Part shown: in pieces, positions 10,172 through 18,208 of the stretch
Numbering within the stretch: the first letter of the stretch is position 1
How the letters are laid out: every line of letters starts with the position of its first letter
Source of the DNA: Nakazawaea peltata
Lineage: Eukaryota > Ascomycota > Pichiomycetes > Alaninales > Pachysolenaceae
Direction: 5' to 3'
Length of the DNA stretch: 64,000 bases
Assembly (NCBI GenBank): GCA_001599355.1
Contig: BCGQ01000001.1
Span: 995,135-1,059,134, forward strand
Program-made: the position numbers and the translations under genes
Notes under the pieces: generated by a model
Told to the model about the DNA's origin: nothing
Database searches by the model: none
What the model saw: the letters and a program-made list of their open reading frames with translations, nothing else

Positions 10172-10902
10172 ATTGACAGCTTTGATATTTCTGACTAAAC
10201 TAAGAACTACAAGTGGTATGTAATACCTTTTATATTATCAAAAAATCTACAATATGGTTATACCCCACCTGAAGATGGACCCTCCAAACCGACACAAATC
10301 TTATCATTCCCCTCATGACAGATTTTGGTTTATGTCAAACTTTGATCGAGTGCCAACCTCACGACACCCCTACTGACATCGGTTTTGTAGGTGCGAGAGG
10401 GAAAAAATAACCCCCTTTTTTACCCCTCTGCATCACGATTTTATTGCTCCATTTGCTCCTCCATCTAAAGGATTGGGGGTTATAGGGAGGAGGGGAGAAG
10501 ATGAGGAGGGGAGAGGAACGACCGGTGTGCCGATGAAAATTAGACACCGAACAATCGGTAGTGATAACCCCCTCTCTCTAGTTGGGTGACTGGGGGTGTA
10601 AAAGGTGTAAAGCTTAAAACTATTGTCACTACCACTAGATAGCAATAACAAAGTTATCTTTAACAGACTACCGATCACCAGATGCTACCCCTCTGAGGGG
10701 TGAACAATTTTAATTCTCGGATAACTCAGGCAGCTATTAGATTTATGATCGGCTCCCACAAGGATCGGTCTTTAAAAGCGGGGTGCAAGGTCATCGTCAC
10801 CGTGCGTTTACTTAACTACCAGCGAAAAAGAAATAACAAGAATAGGCTATTTTTTTGTAAAGTACTATGGAAAGGTCGTGTGTGGCTAAAACCAGTACAT
10901 TA
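10172..10902 (-). promoter_or_regulatory. FMO promoter with many CCCCT/AGGGG (STRE-like) elements
   Basis: No gene in 731 bp. At least eight CCCCT or AGGGG words are visible (10309, 10367, 10412, 10423, 10491, 10507, about 10568, and two inside the palindrome 10687-10701). A G-run-rich purine stretch (10475-10515) could fold as a quadruplex. CCCCT is the binding site of Msn2/4-type stress regulators in S. cerevisiae. Use here is inferred. Confidence 0.45.
10687..10701. promoter_or_regulatory. Perfect 15-nt palindrome of two head-to-head CCCCT elements
   Basis: ACCCCTCTGAGGGGT has 7-bp arms around a central T. It lies about 515 bp upstream of the FMO start and near the 3' end of the next gene. 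Confidence 0.5.
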
Positions 10903-11904
10903 TTAGTGACCTTCTACATAAGTCTCGTTGAAACGGGCGGTGAGATGCTCTCTAGAGGTCATGATCTTACCTTCCTTATTCAAGATTCCTACTTTGTTGG
11001 AGACATGTGAACTTGGGATAGGTTCTAACAAAACATCATCATCTGCGTTAAGGAAGAAGACGATTGAGTAACGATCGTTTAAATCTTGAGGAAGAACTAC
11101 TCTATGTTTGGTGGATTTGAGCAAGCCACCGGTCCAGAAACTCAATTGATCGGCAATGTTGACGATTATAGGAGCGGCTTTACCATTTTTGACGTAATTT
11201 TCGTTTGGAGATTGAATGTAAGGGATTTTTTGCCATTCTTCTTTTGTTTCGGAGAAAAGCTCCAAGCCTTCTTGACCTTCCTGTTGGAATAATAAGGTGA
11301 TAGTTCCATAATCTGTATGAGCACCTGCTCTGATCTTAATGTCTGGACTTACTTTATTGGAGGAAGGATAATGTAAGAATCTCATGGCGGTGATTTGCTT
11401 GGATTCAGGCTTATGTCTATTACCGAACCATTCGGCACCCCCTGCATTTTCATCTATTTCAAGACCCATTGCTAACAATTTTAAAACAGTCATCGATAAA
11501 TTATAAAATTTCTTTGTGATTCTCTGTAACAATTCTTCCTCCTTAACGAATATCTCTGGGATACCACCTTGATTATTACATTTCCCGGTAATGAAATTGA
11601 AACGACCAAAATTAAACAGCTCCTTTGGATCCCCCTTATGATTATAAGCAGGATCTAACAGTTCCTGTCCATAGTCAGTATAACCACAATCATCGGAGTC
11701 AATTGGGAATTTCTTTTTTTCTTCGGCTGGTGTCTTGAAGTAGTCACTACTTAACTTGAATAAGAGTGAAACTTCCTCTTCAGTAAAGTCGTGTCCATCT
11801 ACAAATAAGAACCCTTGGGTTTTAGCTGCGTCTAATAATTCATTTGCGGTGGTCTGATTTACAGTAGAAACATCTACTACTTTCAAAGGGTTTGATTTCG
11901 ACAT
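10903..11904 (-). CDS. 2-oxoglutarate/Fe(II) dioxygenase, isopenicillin-N-synthase-like
   Basis: From the ATG at 11904 this encodes 333 residues. The frame extends 22 codons upstream to another ATG (11970), but MSKSNPLKVVDVSTV is the usual start for this family. Seen: an N-terminal DIOX_N-like region (about 8-130) and the double-stranded beta-helix core with H196-x-D198 (AHTDYGTITLL), distal H267 (STKHRVV) and the 2-oxoglutarate-binding R278-x-S280 (DRYSIVFF). All iron and co-substrate residues are therefore present and an active enzyme is expected. Known: the superfamily hydroxylates or desaturates small molecules, and fungal members without a cluster are mostly uncharacterised. The substrate is unknown. 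Tandem CTTATC sites in its promoter suggest nitrogen control (inference). Confidence 0.85.
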   Translation of the reverse strand: MSKSNPLKVVDVSTVNQTTANELLDAAKTQGFLFVDGHDFTEEEVSLLFKLSSDYFKTPAEEKKKFPIDSDDCGYTDYGQELLDPAYNHKGDPKELFNFGRFNFITGKCNNQGGIPEIFVKEEELLQRITKKFYNLSMTVLKLLAMGLEIDENAGGAEWFGNRHKPESKQITAMRFLHYPSSNKVSPDIKIRAGAHTDYGTITLLFQQEGQEGLELFSETKEEWQKIPYIQSPNENYVKNGKAAPIIVNIADQLSFWTGGLLKSTKHRVVLPQDLNDRYSIVFFLNADDDVLLEPIPSSHVSNKVGILNKEGKIMTSREHLTARFNETYVEGH

Positions 11905-12237
11905 TTTCGTCTGATACTCTAAGTGAATTGAAAAATGGACAGTTGATTCTCTGAAAAGTTCCTCCTCCACTTTTTATATCTTCTCCTCCATCGAACTGAC
12001 CAGCTCCTTATCGCTTATCGAATCTCGGCTCTGGAGCTCGTTATCCGCTTTAGGAAACTCATCGCGCAAATATTACCGGAAGCAGCAAAAAGTGTCGGTT
12101 TGATTTCCTACGGAATTTGCAGCGATCGCAGGGCGGACAGGATAAGAGACAGGCAGGAGAGAGGCAGGAGAGAGGCAAGGCAGAATACGAGTTAGGCGAA
12201 GCATCAGGAGAATAACCAGGAGATCATCATCACACTT
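11905..12237. promoter_or_regulatory. Divergent promoter between dioxygenase and transporter genes, with GATA sites
   Basis: A 333-bp spacer. CTTATC occurs at 12007-12012 and 12014-12019, 7 bp apart, and GATAAG at 12141-12146. A purine-rich repeat of AGGCAGGAGAG lies at about 12150-12175. GATAAG is the target of nitrogen-regulatory GATA factors. Use here is inferred. Confidence 0.4.
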
Positions 12238-13848
12238 ATGAACCCTCCAACTTCCCCCACTTCCTTTGCAATCGCAAGTGGTTCGACCTCCCCTCTATTA
12301 GGACCCAAATCACACCCAAAAGATTCAGAAACCCTGGTAAATTACGCGGCTACTACCTCATTACATCAGTTTCTGCTTTATAATCAACATCTTCATGGTC
12401 ATAATGGTCATTCAAGTCTGCATCAGGTCCCTCAGTTCCATCTCCCCCATCATAATTCCGGACCTATCCCTCAATCTCCGGTCATTCTTCATACCGAGAC
12501 TGACCCAGATCAACTTCATCATATCACCAAGAATGAAGAGGATGTGGTGGCTCTGATCAGGAAAAAGGAACGCCAAAGATGGAACTATGGGTTGTTTATC
12601 ATATTCGTATCCATAACCACATGGATGATCGGGAACCAGATCATTAATTCCGTCATCAAATCCGGTGTTTATAATGGTCAACCCATCTTTGTCAGTTATA
12701 TGACAGGGAGTGGGTTTTCGATTTATGCTATCCCTGAGCTGTGGAATTACATCAAATATAATTTATTTTTCGAGCCTTCTTCTGCTGCTAACAGTTGTAA
12801 CGAAGAAGATGATCTGGACGGGTCTGAGGTGTCTTGTTGTTCATCTCATGAGGCCCTGAATAAATTCACATTCAGACAACTCACATTTTTGAGTATTCAG
12901 ATTGCATTTATTTATTTTTGTAACAATGCTTTTGCCCTGCTTCTGCTTGAGTTCACATCTTCCTCACAGCAGGTATTGTTAACTACAGCTACGTCGTTCT
13001 TCACTTTGTTAATGGGGGGTATTCTTAGAATTGAGGCGGTCACTTTGAAGAAAATGGGGATATTAATGTCGGCTGTTCTTGGAGTCTCTTTGATCACATT
13101 CAGTGATTCAAGAGGATCTCATGGTGGACTGGTATTAAAGAATCCTTTATTGGGTGATTTCTTACTGCTTTGTGGTAGTTTTTGTTACGCTTGTTATTTA
13201 TTATTGATTAAAGTGAAAATAGATGCAACTGGGGTTCGTGTTAATGAAAGACTCATGTTTGGAATGGTGGGAATTTCGACTATATTCATTATTGGTCCAT
13301 TTGTATGGCTCTTGAGTTATGTGCCTTTCTTTGGACCTTTTGTAAGTCCACCTTCACTTACTGTTTGGGTGATCATAGTGCTGAATGGTGTTCTCCAACT
13401 GATTTCAGATTATTGTTCGGTTATCCTGATGATGCTTACGTCTCCAGTAGTGGCATCTTTATCCCTTACGGCTCTGATTCCAATCGGAATGACTTGTGAT
13501 TCGATCTTCTATGGTATTAAAAATACTAGTATCGAATATTATGGGGGGATATTATTAATTTTTGCCAGTCTTGTAATGATTAACTTGACTGATGATACTA
13601 TCGATCATGCCGTTGAAGAGGCCCTTGAAAATGCCATTTTAAAAGATGTAAAATTGAGTCCATTATTGAGTCCATTATTAAGTCCACAGTTAAATAGAGA
13701 TTTTGGGAATACTGTGTTTGCTTCTTCACCTGAGTTTGAATTTGGAAGGGATCATATAGTTGATACTGAGGATTCTAGAGTGCATGAGATTTATGTCAGT
13801 GGAGGATATAATCATAAGTATAAGATTAAAGGTTTGAATAGATATTGA
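12238..13848 (+). CDS. Multi-spanning transporter of the THI74/YML018C (SLC35F, EamA-like) family
   Basis: A 536-residue protein. Seen: a hydrophilic N-terminus of about 110 residues rich in His, Ser and Pro, then about ten hydrophobic segments starting at YGLFIIFVSITTWMIGNQII. Typical drug/metabolite-transporter features are the ASLSLTALIPIGMTCD segment and the paired inverted halves. The tail is hydrophilic and contains a small LSPLLSPLLSP repeat. Known: S. cerevisiae THI74 and YML018C (about 370-393 residues) are vacuolar or mitochondrial membrane members of unclear substrate. The longer N-terminus here is extra. I do not assign a gene symbol because the subfamily cannot be resolved by eye. 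Confidence 0.75.
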   Translation: MNPPTSPTSFAIASGSTSPLLGPKSHPKDSETLVNYAATTSLHQFLLYNQHLHGHNGHSSLHQVPQFHLPHHNSGPIPQSPVILHTETDPDQLHHITKNEEDVVALIRKKERQRWNYGLFIIFVSITTWMIGNQIINSVIKSGVYNGQPIFVSYMTGSGFSIYAIPELWNYIKYNLFFEPSSAANSCNEEDDLDGSEVSCCSSHEALNKFTFRQLTFLSIQIAFIYFCNNAFALLLLEFTSSSQQVLLTTATSFFTLLMGGILRIEAVTLKKMGILMSAVLGVSLITFSDSRGSHGGLVLKNPLLGDFLLLCGSFCYACYLLLIKVKIDATGVRVNERLMFGMVGISTIFIIGPFVWLLSYVPFFGPFVSPPSLTVWVIIVLNGVLQLISDYCSVILMMLTSPVVASLSLTALIPIGMTCDSIFYGIKNTSIEYYGGILLIFASLVMINLTDDTIDHAVEEALENAILKDVKLSPLLSPLLSPQLNRDFGNTVFASSPEFEFGRDHIVDTEDSRVHEIYVSGGYNHKYKIKGLNRY

Positions 13849-14081
13849 GCATTGAGATATTGTAGGAATTGTAGGGAATTGTAGGGAACTGTAGGGGGGT
13901 TTGGGGGTTTGGGGGTTGTGTCACTAATATGTAGAGCTAAATAATATTGTGACGCTAAATATGTAGAGCCGTTATAGTGACACTAAATATGTAAAATATT
14001 AATAAATTGCTACAGAGTTTCGCGTTCTGAAAAATCATCACAAGATCCACTCGAGACATACTTACTTCACTACCAGCATTA
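13849..14081. repeat. G-run tract and triple GTGACACTAAATATGTA repeat before SPP1
   Basis: After the transporter stop comes a tandem GAATTGTAGG-like repeat that runs into five G-runs (13874-76, 13884-86, 13894-99, 13903-07, 13911-15). Three imperfect copies of GTGACNCTAAATATGTA then begin at about 13918, 13949 and 13977. Together they fill the short spacer between the transporter and SPP1. Confidence 0.5.
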
Positions 14082-15152
14082 ATGAGTAAACCAACTACCA
14101 AGAGTGAGCGGCTACTGGCTCTCAACTCAATAATAGAGACCAGTGAGAACAAACCGTTGATCCAAAAATACAAAACATACATTAACGCCCCAAACGTACG
14201 AAGCTCCGATGGGGAAGAGTTATTTTGTATCTGCCGTAGAATAGACGATGGAGAATTGATGGTACTGTGCGACGGATGTGACGAGTGGTTCCATTTCAAA
14301 TGCATGAACCTTGATATGAAGTACCAAAATCTCGTGAACAATTTTTTCTGCATATTTTGTGACGGTATATTTGGTAAAGGTAAGACACTTTGGAAGAGGA
14401 AATGCCGTCTTGATGGATGTTACCAACCGGTGAGGATAAATTCACAAGCCATTGGAGAAGGATCAGTAAGTAAATACTGTTCAGATGAGCATGGCAAGAT
14501 GTTTATGCAAAAGGCTTTTATAGATCTGTGTCTGGATGATATCAATTTACACCAACTTTCTAAAGCTACAGTGTCTAAAATATTGGGAGAATTATCTAGT
14601 TATGAAGATCTTTCAAGTTTGGGGCAAGAATTACCCGTATCTGATGATTTACCTACTCATATTAAAGACAAGATATCGAAATTAGAAGATCAAATCACCT
14701 CATGTGACAAAGATATCCTGTCATTACAAGAACAAGTCTCCTTAGTCAATCGTACTATCGAAAGGGCCAAAATATTTAATGAAGAAATATTCAAATTGAC
14801 ATCCGACGACACCACTCAAGATAAAAAGAAGAAAAGGAGAAGAAAAGATATCTGTGGATATTTATTTGAGTCGGAAATGATCCCATCATTAATCACTTCG
14901 TTATCGGATTTGAATATTTCTCACGACCAATTCGCGTCTCTGTACCAACAAGCCCAAGACACCGGGTGCACTCACATATTCGGAACATGTATTAAAGAAA
15001 AGTCTAAATGTTATAAGCATTCATATTGGCACGAAGTTAAATTAGATAATTTACATAATTGTATTCGGAAAAAACAACTCGATAAAGAAAAAGTCCAGGC
15101 CGATATTCGGAATTTAATAGCTGCTGGGTTTGATATAATTGAGAATGAATAA
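14082..15152 (+). CDS. SPP1: COMPASS (Set1C) subunit SPP1, PHD-finger protein
   Basis: A 356-residue protein, almost the same length as S. cerevisiae Spp1 (353). Seen: a PHD finger at about 49-93 (CICRR...CDGCDEWFHFKC...CIFC) with the aromatic and acidic residues used to read methylated H3K4. It is followed by KYCSDEHG, a coiled-coil segment (about 200-240), a basic KKKRRRK patch and a C-terminal Cys/His cluster (CTHIFGTC...CYKHSYWHEV) shared with CFP1/Spp1. Known: Spp1 links the Set1 H3K4 methyltransferase to chromatin and, in meiosis, to recombination sites. It converges with HAT2, 30 bp between stops. The identification is strong. Confidence 0.92.
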   Translation: MSKPTTKSERLLALNSIIETSENKPLIQKYKTYINAPNVRSSDGEELFCICRRIDDGELMVLCDGCDEWFHFKCMNLDMKYQNLVNNFFCIFCDGIFGKGKTLWKRKCRLDGCYQPVRINSQAIGEGSVSKYCSDEHGKMFMQKAFIDLCLDDINLHQLSKATVSKILGELSSYEDLSSLGQELPVSDDLPTHIKDKISKLEDQITSCDKDILSLQEQVSLVNRTIERAKIFNEEIFKLTSDDTTQDKKKKRRRKDICGYLFESEMIPSLITSLSDLNISHDQFASLYQQAQDTGCTHIFGTCIKEKSKCYKHSYWHEVKLDNLHNCIRKKQLDKEKVQADIRNLIAAGFDIIENE

Positions 15153-15182
15153 AGACGATAAGTATTGTATTGATAGGTAGGA

Positions 15183-16604
15183 TTATTCTTTGGTTGGGTC
15201 TTGGGGTTGAACTGGAGCATCTGCTACTTCCTCAGCAACCACAGGAGCAGCAGGAGCTTCTTCTTCAGCAACTTCCTCCTCCTCTTCCTCCTCTTCCTCC
15301 TCTTCTTCCTCTTCTTCCTCTTCTTCCTCATAAATATAAGGCTTGAAAATCTCCAATAAATTGTCTTCACTACATCCAATAACAACATTCTCTAAATATG
15401 GTGACCATTGACATTCTCCAATAGTATTAGTAAATCCACCATGAATAAATGTCAACATTGGATCATTATAACTAGCATTCTTAGCAAATTCTTGTTCGTT
15501 AACTTCACCTTCTTCTAATTTATTGAAATCCCAAATGAGTACTCTACGATCTAAACCTGTCGACAATAACAAGTTGGCATTAATTGGGTTGAAAGTCAAT
15601 TGGGTGATCGATGAAGTGTGTCCATACAATTTTCTGAATGGAACTAATTTAGGATCTCTGATATCCCAAGCTTGGATCAAATTATCGGATCCAGCACTAC
15701 ATAACAAATGACCAACTTCTGGATTGAATGAAACAGCATTAATATCAAAATCTCCATGGCCATTCAGGATCTTAATGATCGGAATATTGAGATCTTTAGA
15801 TCTCAAATCATGAACTTGAATGGTTCTGTCATCACTACATGAAGCAAAGATATAAGGGAATTTGGAATTCCATGTCAAATCATTGATAACAGCATCATGG
15901 GTCTCAATTACTTTACTTGGTTCACTTGTGGACACCGAAAGATCCCAAAGAGCAATCTTTTTATCTTCAGTTCCAGTCAATAATTGATTAGGATCAACAG
16001 GTGACCATTCCAAGGCAAACCCATCCTTTGTATGGAACTTCAACTCGTATAATAACTTTGAATCGTCGAAAATCAAAACGGTTCCCTTATTAGTCAAGGT
16101 TGCAACCTTGGTACCATCACAGTTAAATCTAGCCTTGTTGACTTCACCTGGATGCTTGAAAGAGGTGATGATATTGACTTTGGATTTCTTAGCTTGTTCT
16201 TTTGGAGGTTCAATAGTAACACCAGATCCTTCCTCGGTCAATAAAGTCTTTGGAAACTTGATAGAACATATTTTCAATGTATCATCCAGGTTCCCAGAAG
16301 TGTGACTACCAATTGCGAATTTCAGCTCGGCATAATCACCTTCAATAGTTGGTTTTAAAGGTGACCAATGAACTGTCAAATTTGGCCATTCAGCAACGTG
16401 AGTATAGATGGTGTCATACAACAAAGGAACCGTCTTTTTCCAGATCTTGAACTCCTCATTTATCACCTTCTCATGTTCTTGGTATTTGGTGATCAACTCA
16501 TCTAAAGATGGTGTTAGTATTGTCGAGAAGAAGAGTGAATGCTGAGTGATTTTTGACTTACCTTGAGCTGATACTGATGTGGAAACCTCGGCGGCAACAG
16601 ACAT
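15183..16604 (-). CDS. HAT2: RbAp46/48-type WD40 histone chaperone (HAT2/MSI1), spliced
   Basis: Two exons read on the minus strand: 16604-16562 and 16501-15183, giving 453 residues. The 60-nt intron (GTAAGT at 16561, TACTAAC, TTTAG at 16502) has no stop and is a multiple of three, so unspliced RNA also reads through. Splicing joins SVSAQ to DELITKYQEH. Seen: the histone H4-binding helix (EEFKIWKKTVPLLYDTIYTHVAEWPNL is the region) and about seven WD repeats with GH...WD patterns (for example FASCSDDRTIQVHDLR and LLCSAGSDNLIQAWDIR). A C-terminal acidic tail with about 21 consecutive Glu follows. Known: Hat2 partners the Hat1 H4 acetyltransferase and Msi1 is a CAF-1 subunit. I favour HAT2 but cannot exclude MSI1. 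The long Glu tail is unusual. Confidence 0.85.
   Translation of the reverse strand: MSVAAEVSTSVSAQGKSKITQHSLFFSTILTPSLDELITKYQEHEKVINEEFKIWKKTVPLLYDTIYTHVAEWPNLTVHWSPLKPTIEGDYAELKFAIGSHTSGNLDDTLKICSIKFPKTLLTEEGSGVTIEPPKEQAKKSKVNIITSFKHPGEVNKARFNCDGTKVATLTNKGTVLIFDDSKLLYELKFHTKDGFALEWSPVDPNQLLTGTEDKKIALWDLSVSTSEPSKVIETHDAVINDLTWNSKFPYIFASCSDDRTIQVHDLRSKDLNIPIIKILNGHGDFDINAVSFNPEVGHLLCSAGSDNLIQAWDIRDPKLVPFRKLYGHTSSITQLTFNPINANLLLSTGLDRRVLIWDFNKLEEGEVNEQEFAKNASYNDPMLTFIHGGFTNTIGECQWSPYLENVVIGCSEDNLLEIFKPYIYEEEEEEEEEEEEEEEEEEEVAEEEAPAAPVVAEEVADAPVQPQDPTKE
16502..16561 (-). other. 60-nt in-frame intron of HAT2
   Basis: The GTAAGT donor, TACTAAC branch site 11 nt from the acceptor and TTTAG acceptor match the window's other introns. 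Retention would add 20 residues without a frame change. Confidence 0.8.
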
Positions 16605-16918
16605 ATCAATTCGATCGGTTTATGTATCGATTAATATCTTCTGGAATATTAAGAGATTTACTTAAGTTTGTGGTGAGGTTCGAGGTGGTTTATTGACTTT
16701 CCTGAATGGGAATTTCCGTAATGGGAAATAAGAAACACCAGACATATAGTCGTGCATGTACTCTTAATTCCATATTAGGAATATCAATTGCATACGCGTT
16801 ATTTAGTCGTGCACTCCAAATTCCATATTAGGAAATAGATAAAACAATCAACGAGGGGCGATTTTTGACAGAATTGACTTAAACATAAAGATATAACTTC
16901 ACCCCCTACGAAGCAATC
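16605..16918. promoter_or_regulatory. Divergent HAT2/RNY1 promoter with two CArG boxes in a direct repeat
   Basis: CCATATTAGG, a perfect CC(A/T)6GG MADS-box site, occurs at 16770-16779 and again at 16823-16832. Each is preceded by TAGTCGTGCA (16747-16756 and 16804-16813), so the block is an imperfect direct repeat. The reverse complement of the second site, TTTCCTAATATGGAATT, resembles the S. cerevisiae Mcm1 P-box. Confidence 0.55.
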
Positions 16919-18172
16919 ATGGTATCTAAGTTGGTTTTATCCATCTTGGCTTTGCCATGTTTCGGTTTCAGTATCTTAAACAAATTACAAAATCCCTTAC
17001 AATTGGATACATCCCCATCATATGATCCTATGCTGCTGCCAGCTTTTGATAGTTGCCCAATTGACGTACCAATTTCATGTACTAATAAAACAAGTGTCTC
17101 TGATAGTTGTTGCTTTGAATCTCCTGGAGGTGTATTATTGCAGACTCAATTCTGGGATTATTACCCTCCAGTTGGACCTGATGACCTCTTCACTTTACAT
17201 GGATTATGGCCTGATAATTGTGATGGTTCTTATGAACAATTTTGTGATAGTTCTTTAAATATCAAGGATGATATTCCAACAATTCTTAGAGATGCTAACG
17301 AGACTGAATTGTTGTCTAAAATGGAGAAATATTGGAAGAATTTCAATGGTAAAGATGCCGAATTATGGCAACATGAATTCAATAAACATGGCACGTGTAT
17401 GTCCACTATCAAGCCGGCTTGTTATGGGAATACATATGAAGATAATCTTAATGTTATTGATTATTACAAGACCAGTGTTTCGTTGTTCGAACTGTTACCA
17501 ACTTACAAATGGTTGACTGCTAATGGTATTGTTCCTTCAGAAGATCAAACTTATACTAGACTGCAAATTGAAGACACTTTAAGATCTCATTTTGGTCAAC
17601 CGGTTTATATTTCTTGTAATAGATACAATGCTTTACAAGAGATATGGTATTATTATCATGTCAAGGGATCTGTTTTAACGGGAGATTTTGTTCCAATTCC
17701 TTCATTAAATAAAGGTCGTTGTCCAGAGACAGGTATTAAATTTTTACCAAAGAATTTCAAACCTGCTCCTCCTTCTCCAACTCACACTCGTCCAGGAATG
17801 CCTCTGCCTACTGGAACTGCCAAAAGAGGTTTCATTAAACTTACTGATCAATCTGGCTGTTTAATCTCCACTGGTAAATGGTATAGTAGTGGTACTTGTG
17901 CTTTCTACACCTTAACTAAACTGCAATTCGGTGGTTATAACATGAAAACTTCTAAAGGTTGGTGTGGAATTGATGAGTCTAACGAATTGGTTTGTAATCA
18001 TCTGGTTGAACCTCTGCAATTCCAATACGACAAGGAAACTGGTTATATCACTTATGGAGGTAAATTATCATGGTCACTGGATGCCGCTCCTTCAAGATTC
18101 AAACAAGTTCCTGTTCATCCTGGTTATGACCACGATCTTAAGTTCAAATTAAAATTAGAAATCAAAAATTAG
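16919..18172 (+). CDS. RNY1: Secreted/vacuolar ribonuclease T2 (RNY1)
   Basis: A 417-residue protein. Seen: a signal peptide (about 1-18, VLSILALPCFGFS), then an RNase T2 domain (about 45-270) with conserved site 1 FTLHGLWPDN (H94) and site 2 WQHEFNKHGTC (H152, H157), plus many paired cysteines. A Pro-rich linker (about 280-300) leads to a C-terminal extension of about 115 residues, as in S. cerevisiae Rny1 (434). Known: this enzyme cleaves RNA to cyclic phosphates; in yeast it is secreted or vacuolar and is released on oxidative stress to cut tRNA and rRNA. All three catalytic His are in place, so it should be active. It converges with the next gene, 36 bp between stops. Confidence 0.93.
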   Translation: MVSKLVLSILALPCFGFSILNKLQNPLQLDTSPSYDPMLLPAFDSCPIDVPISCTNKTSVSDSCCFESPGGVLLQTQFWDYYPPVGPDDLFTLHGLWPDNCDGSYEQFCDSSLNIKDDIPTILRDANETELLSKMEKYWKNFNGKDAELWQHEFNKHGTCMSTIKPACYGNTYEDNLNVIDYYKTSVSLFELLPTYKWLTANGIVPSEDQTYTRLQIEDTLRSHFGQPVYISCNRYNALQEIWYYYHVKGSVLTGDFVPIPSLNKGRCPETGIKFLPKNFKPAPPSPTHTRPGMPLPTGTAKRGFIKLTDQSGCLISTGKWYSSGTCAFYTLTKLQFGGYNMKTSKGWCGIDESNELVCNHLVEPLQFQYDKETGYITYGGKLSWSLDAAPSRFKQVPVHPGYDHDLKFKLKLEIKN

Positions 18173-18208
18173 ACTATCGTTTATTTAATTTACATTATAT
18201 GTTACATT

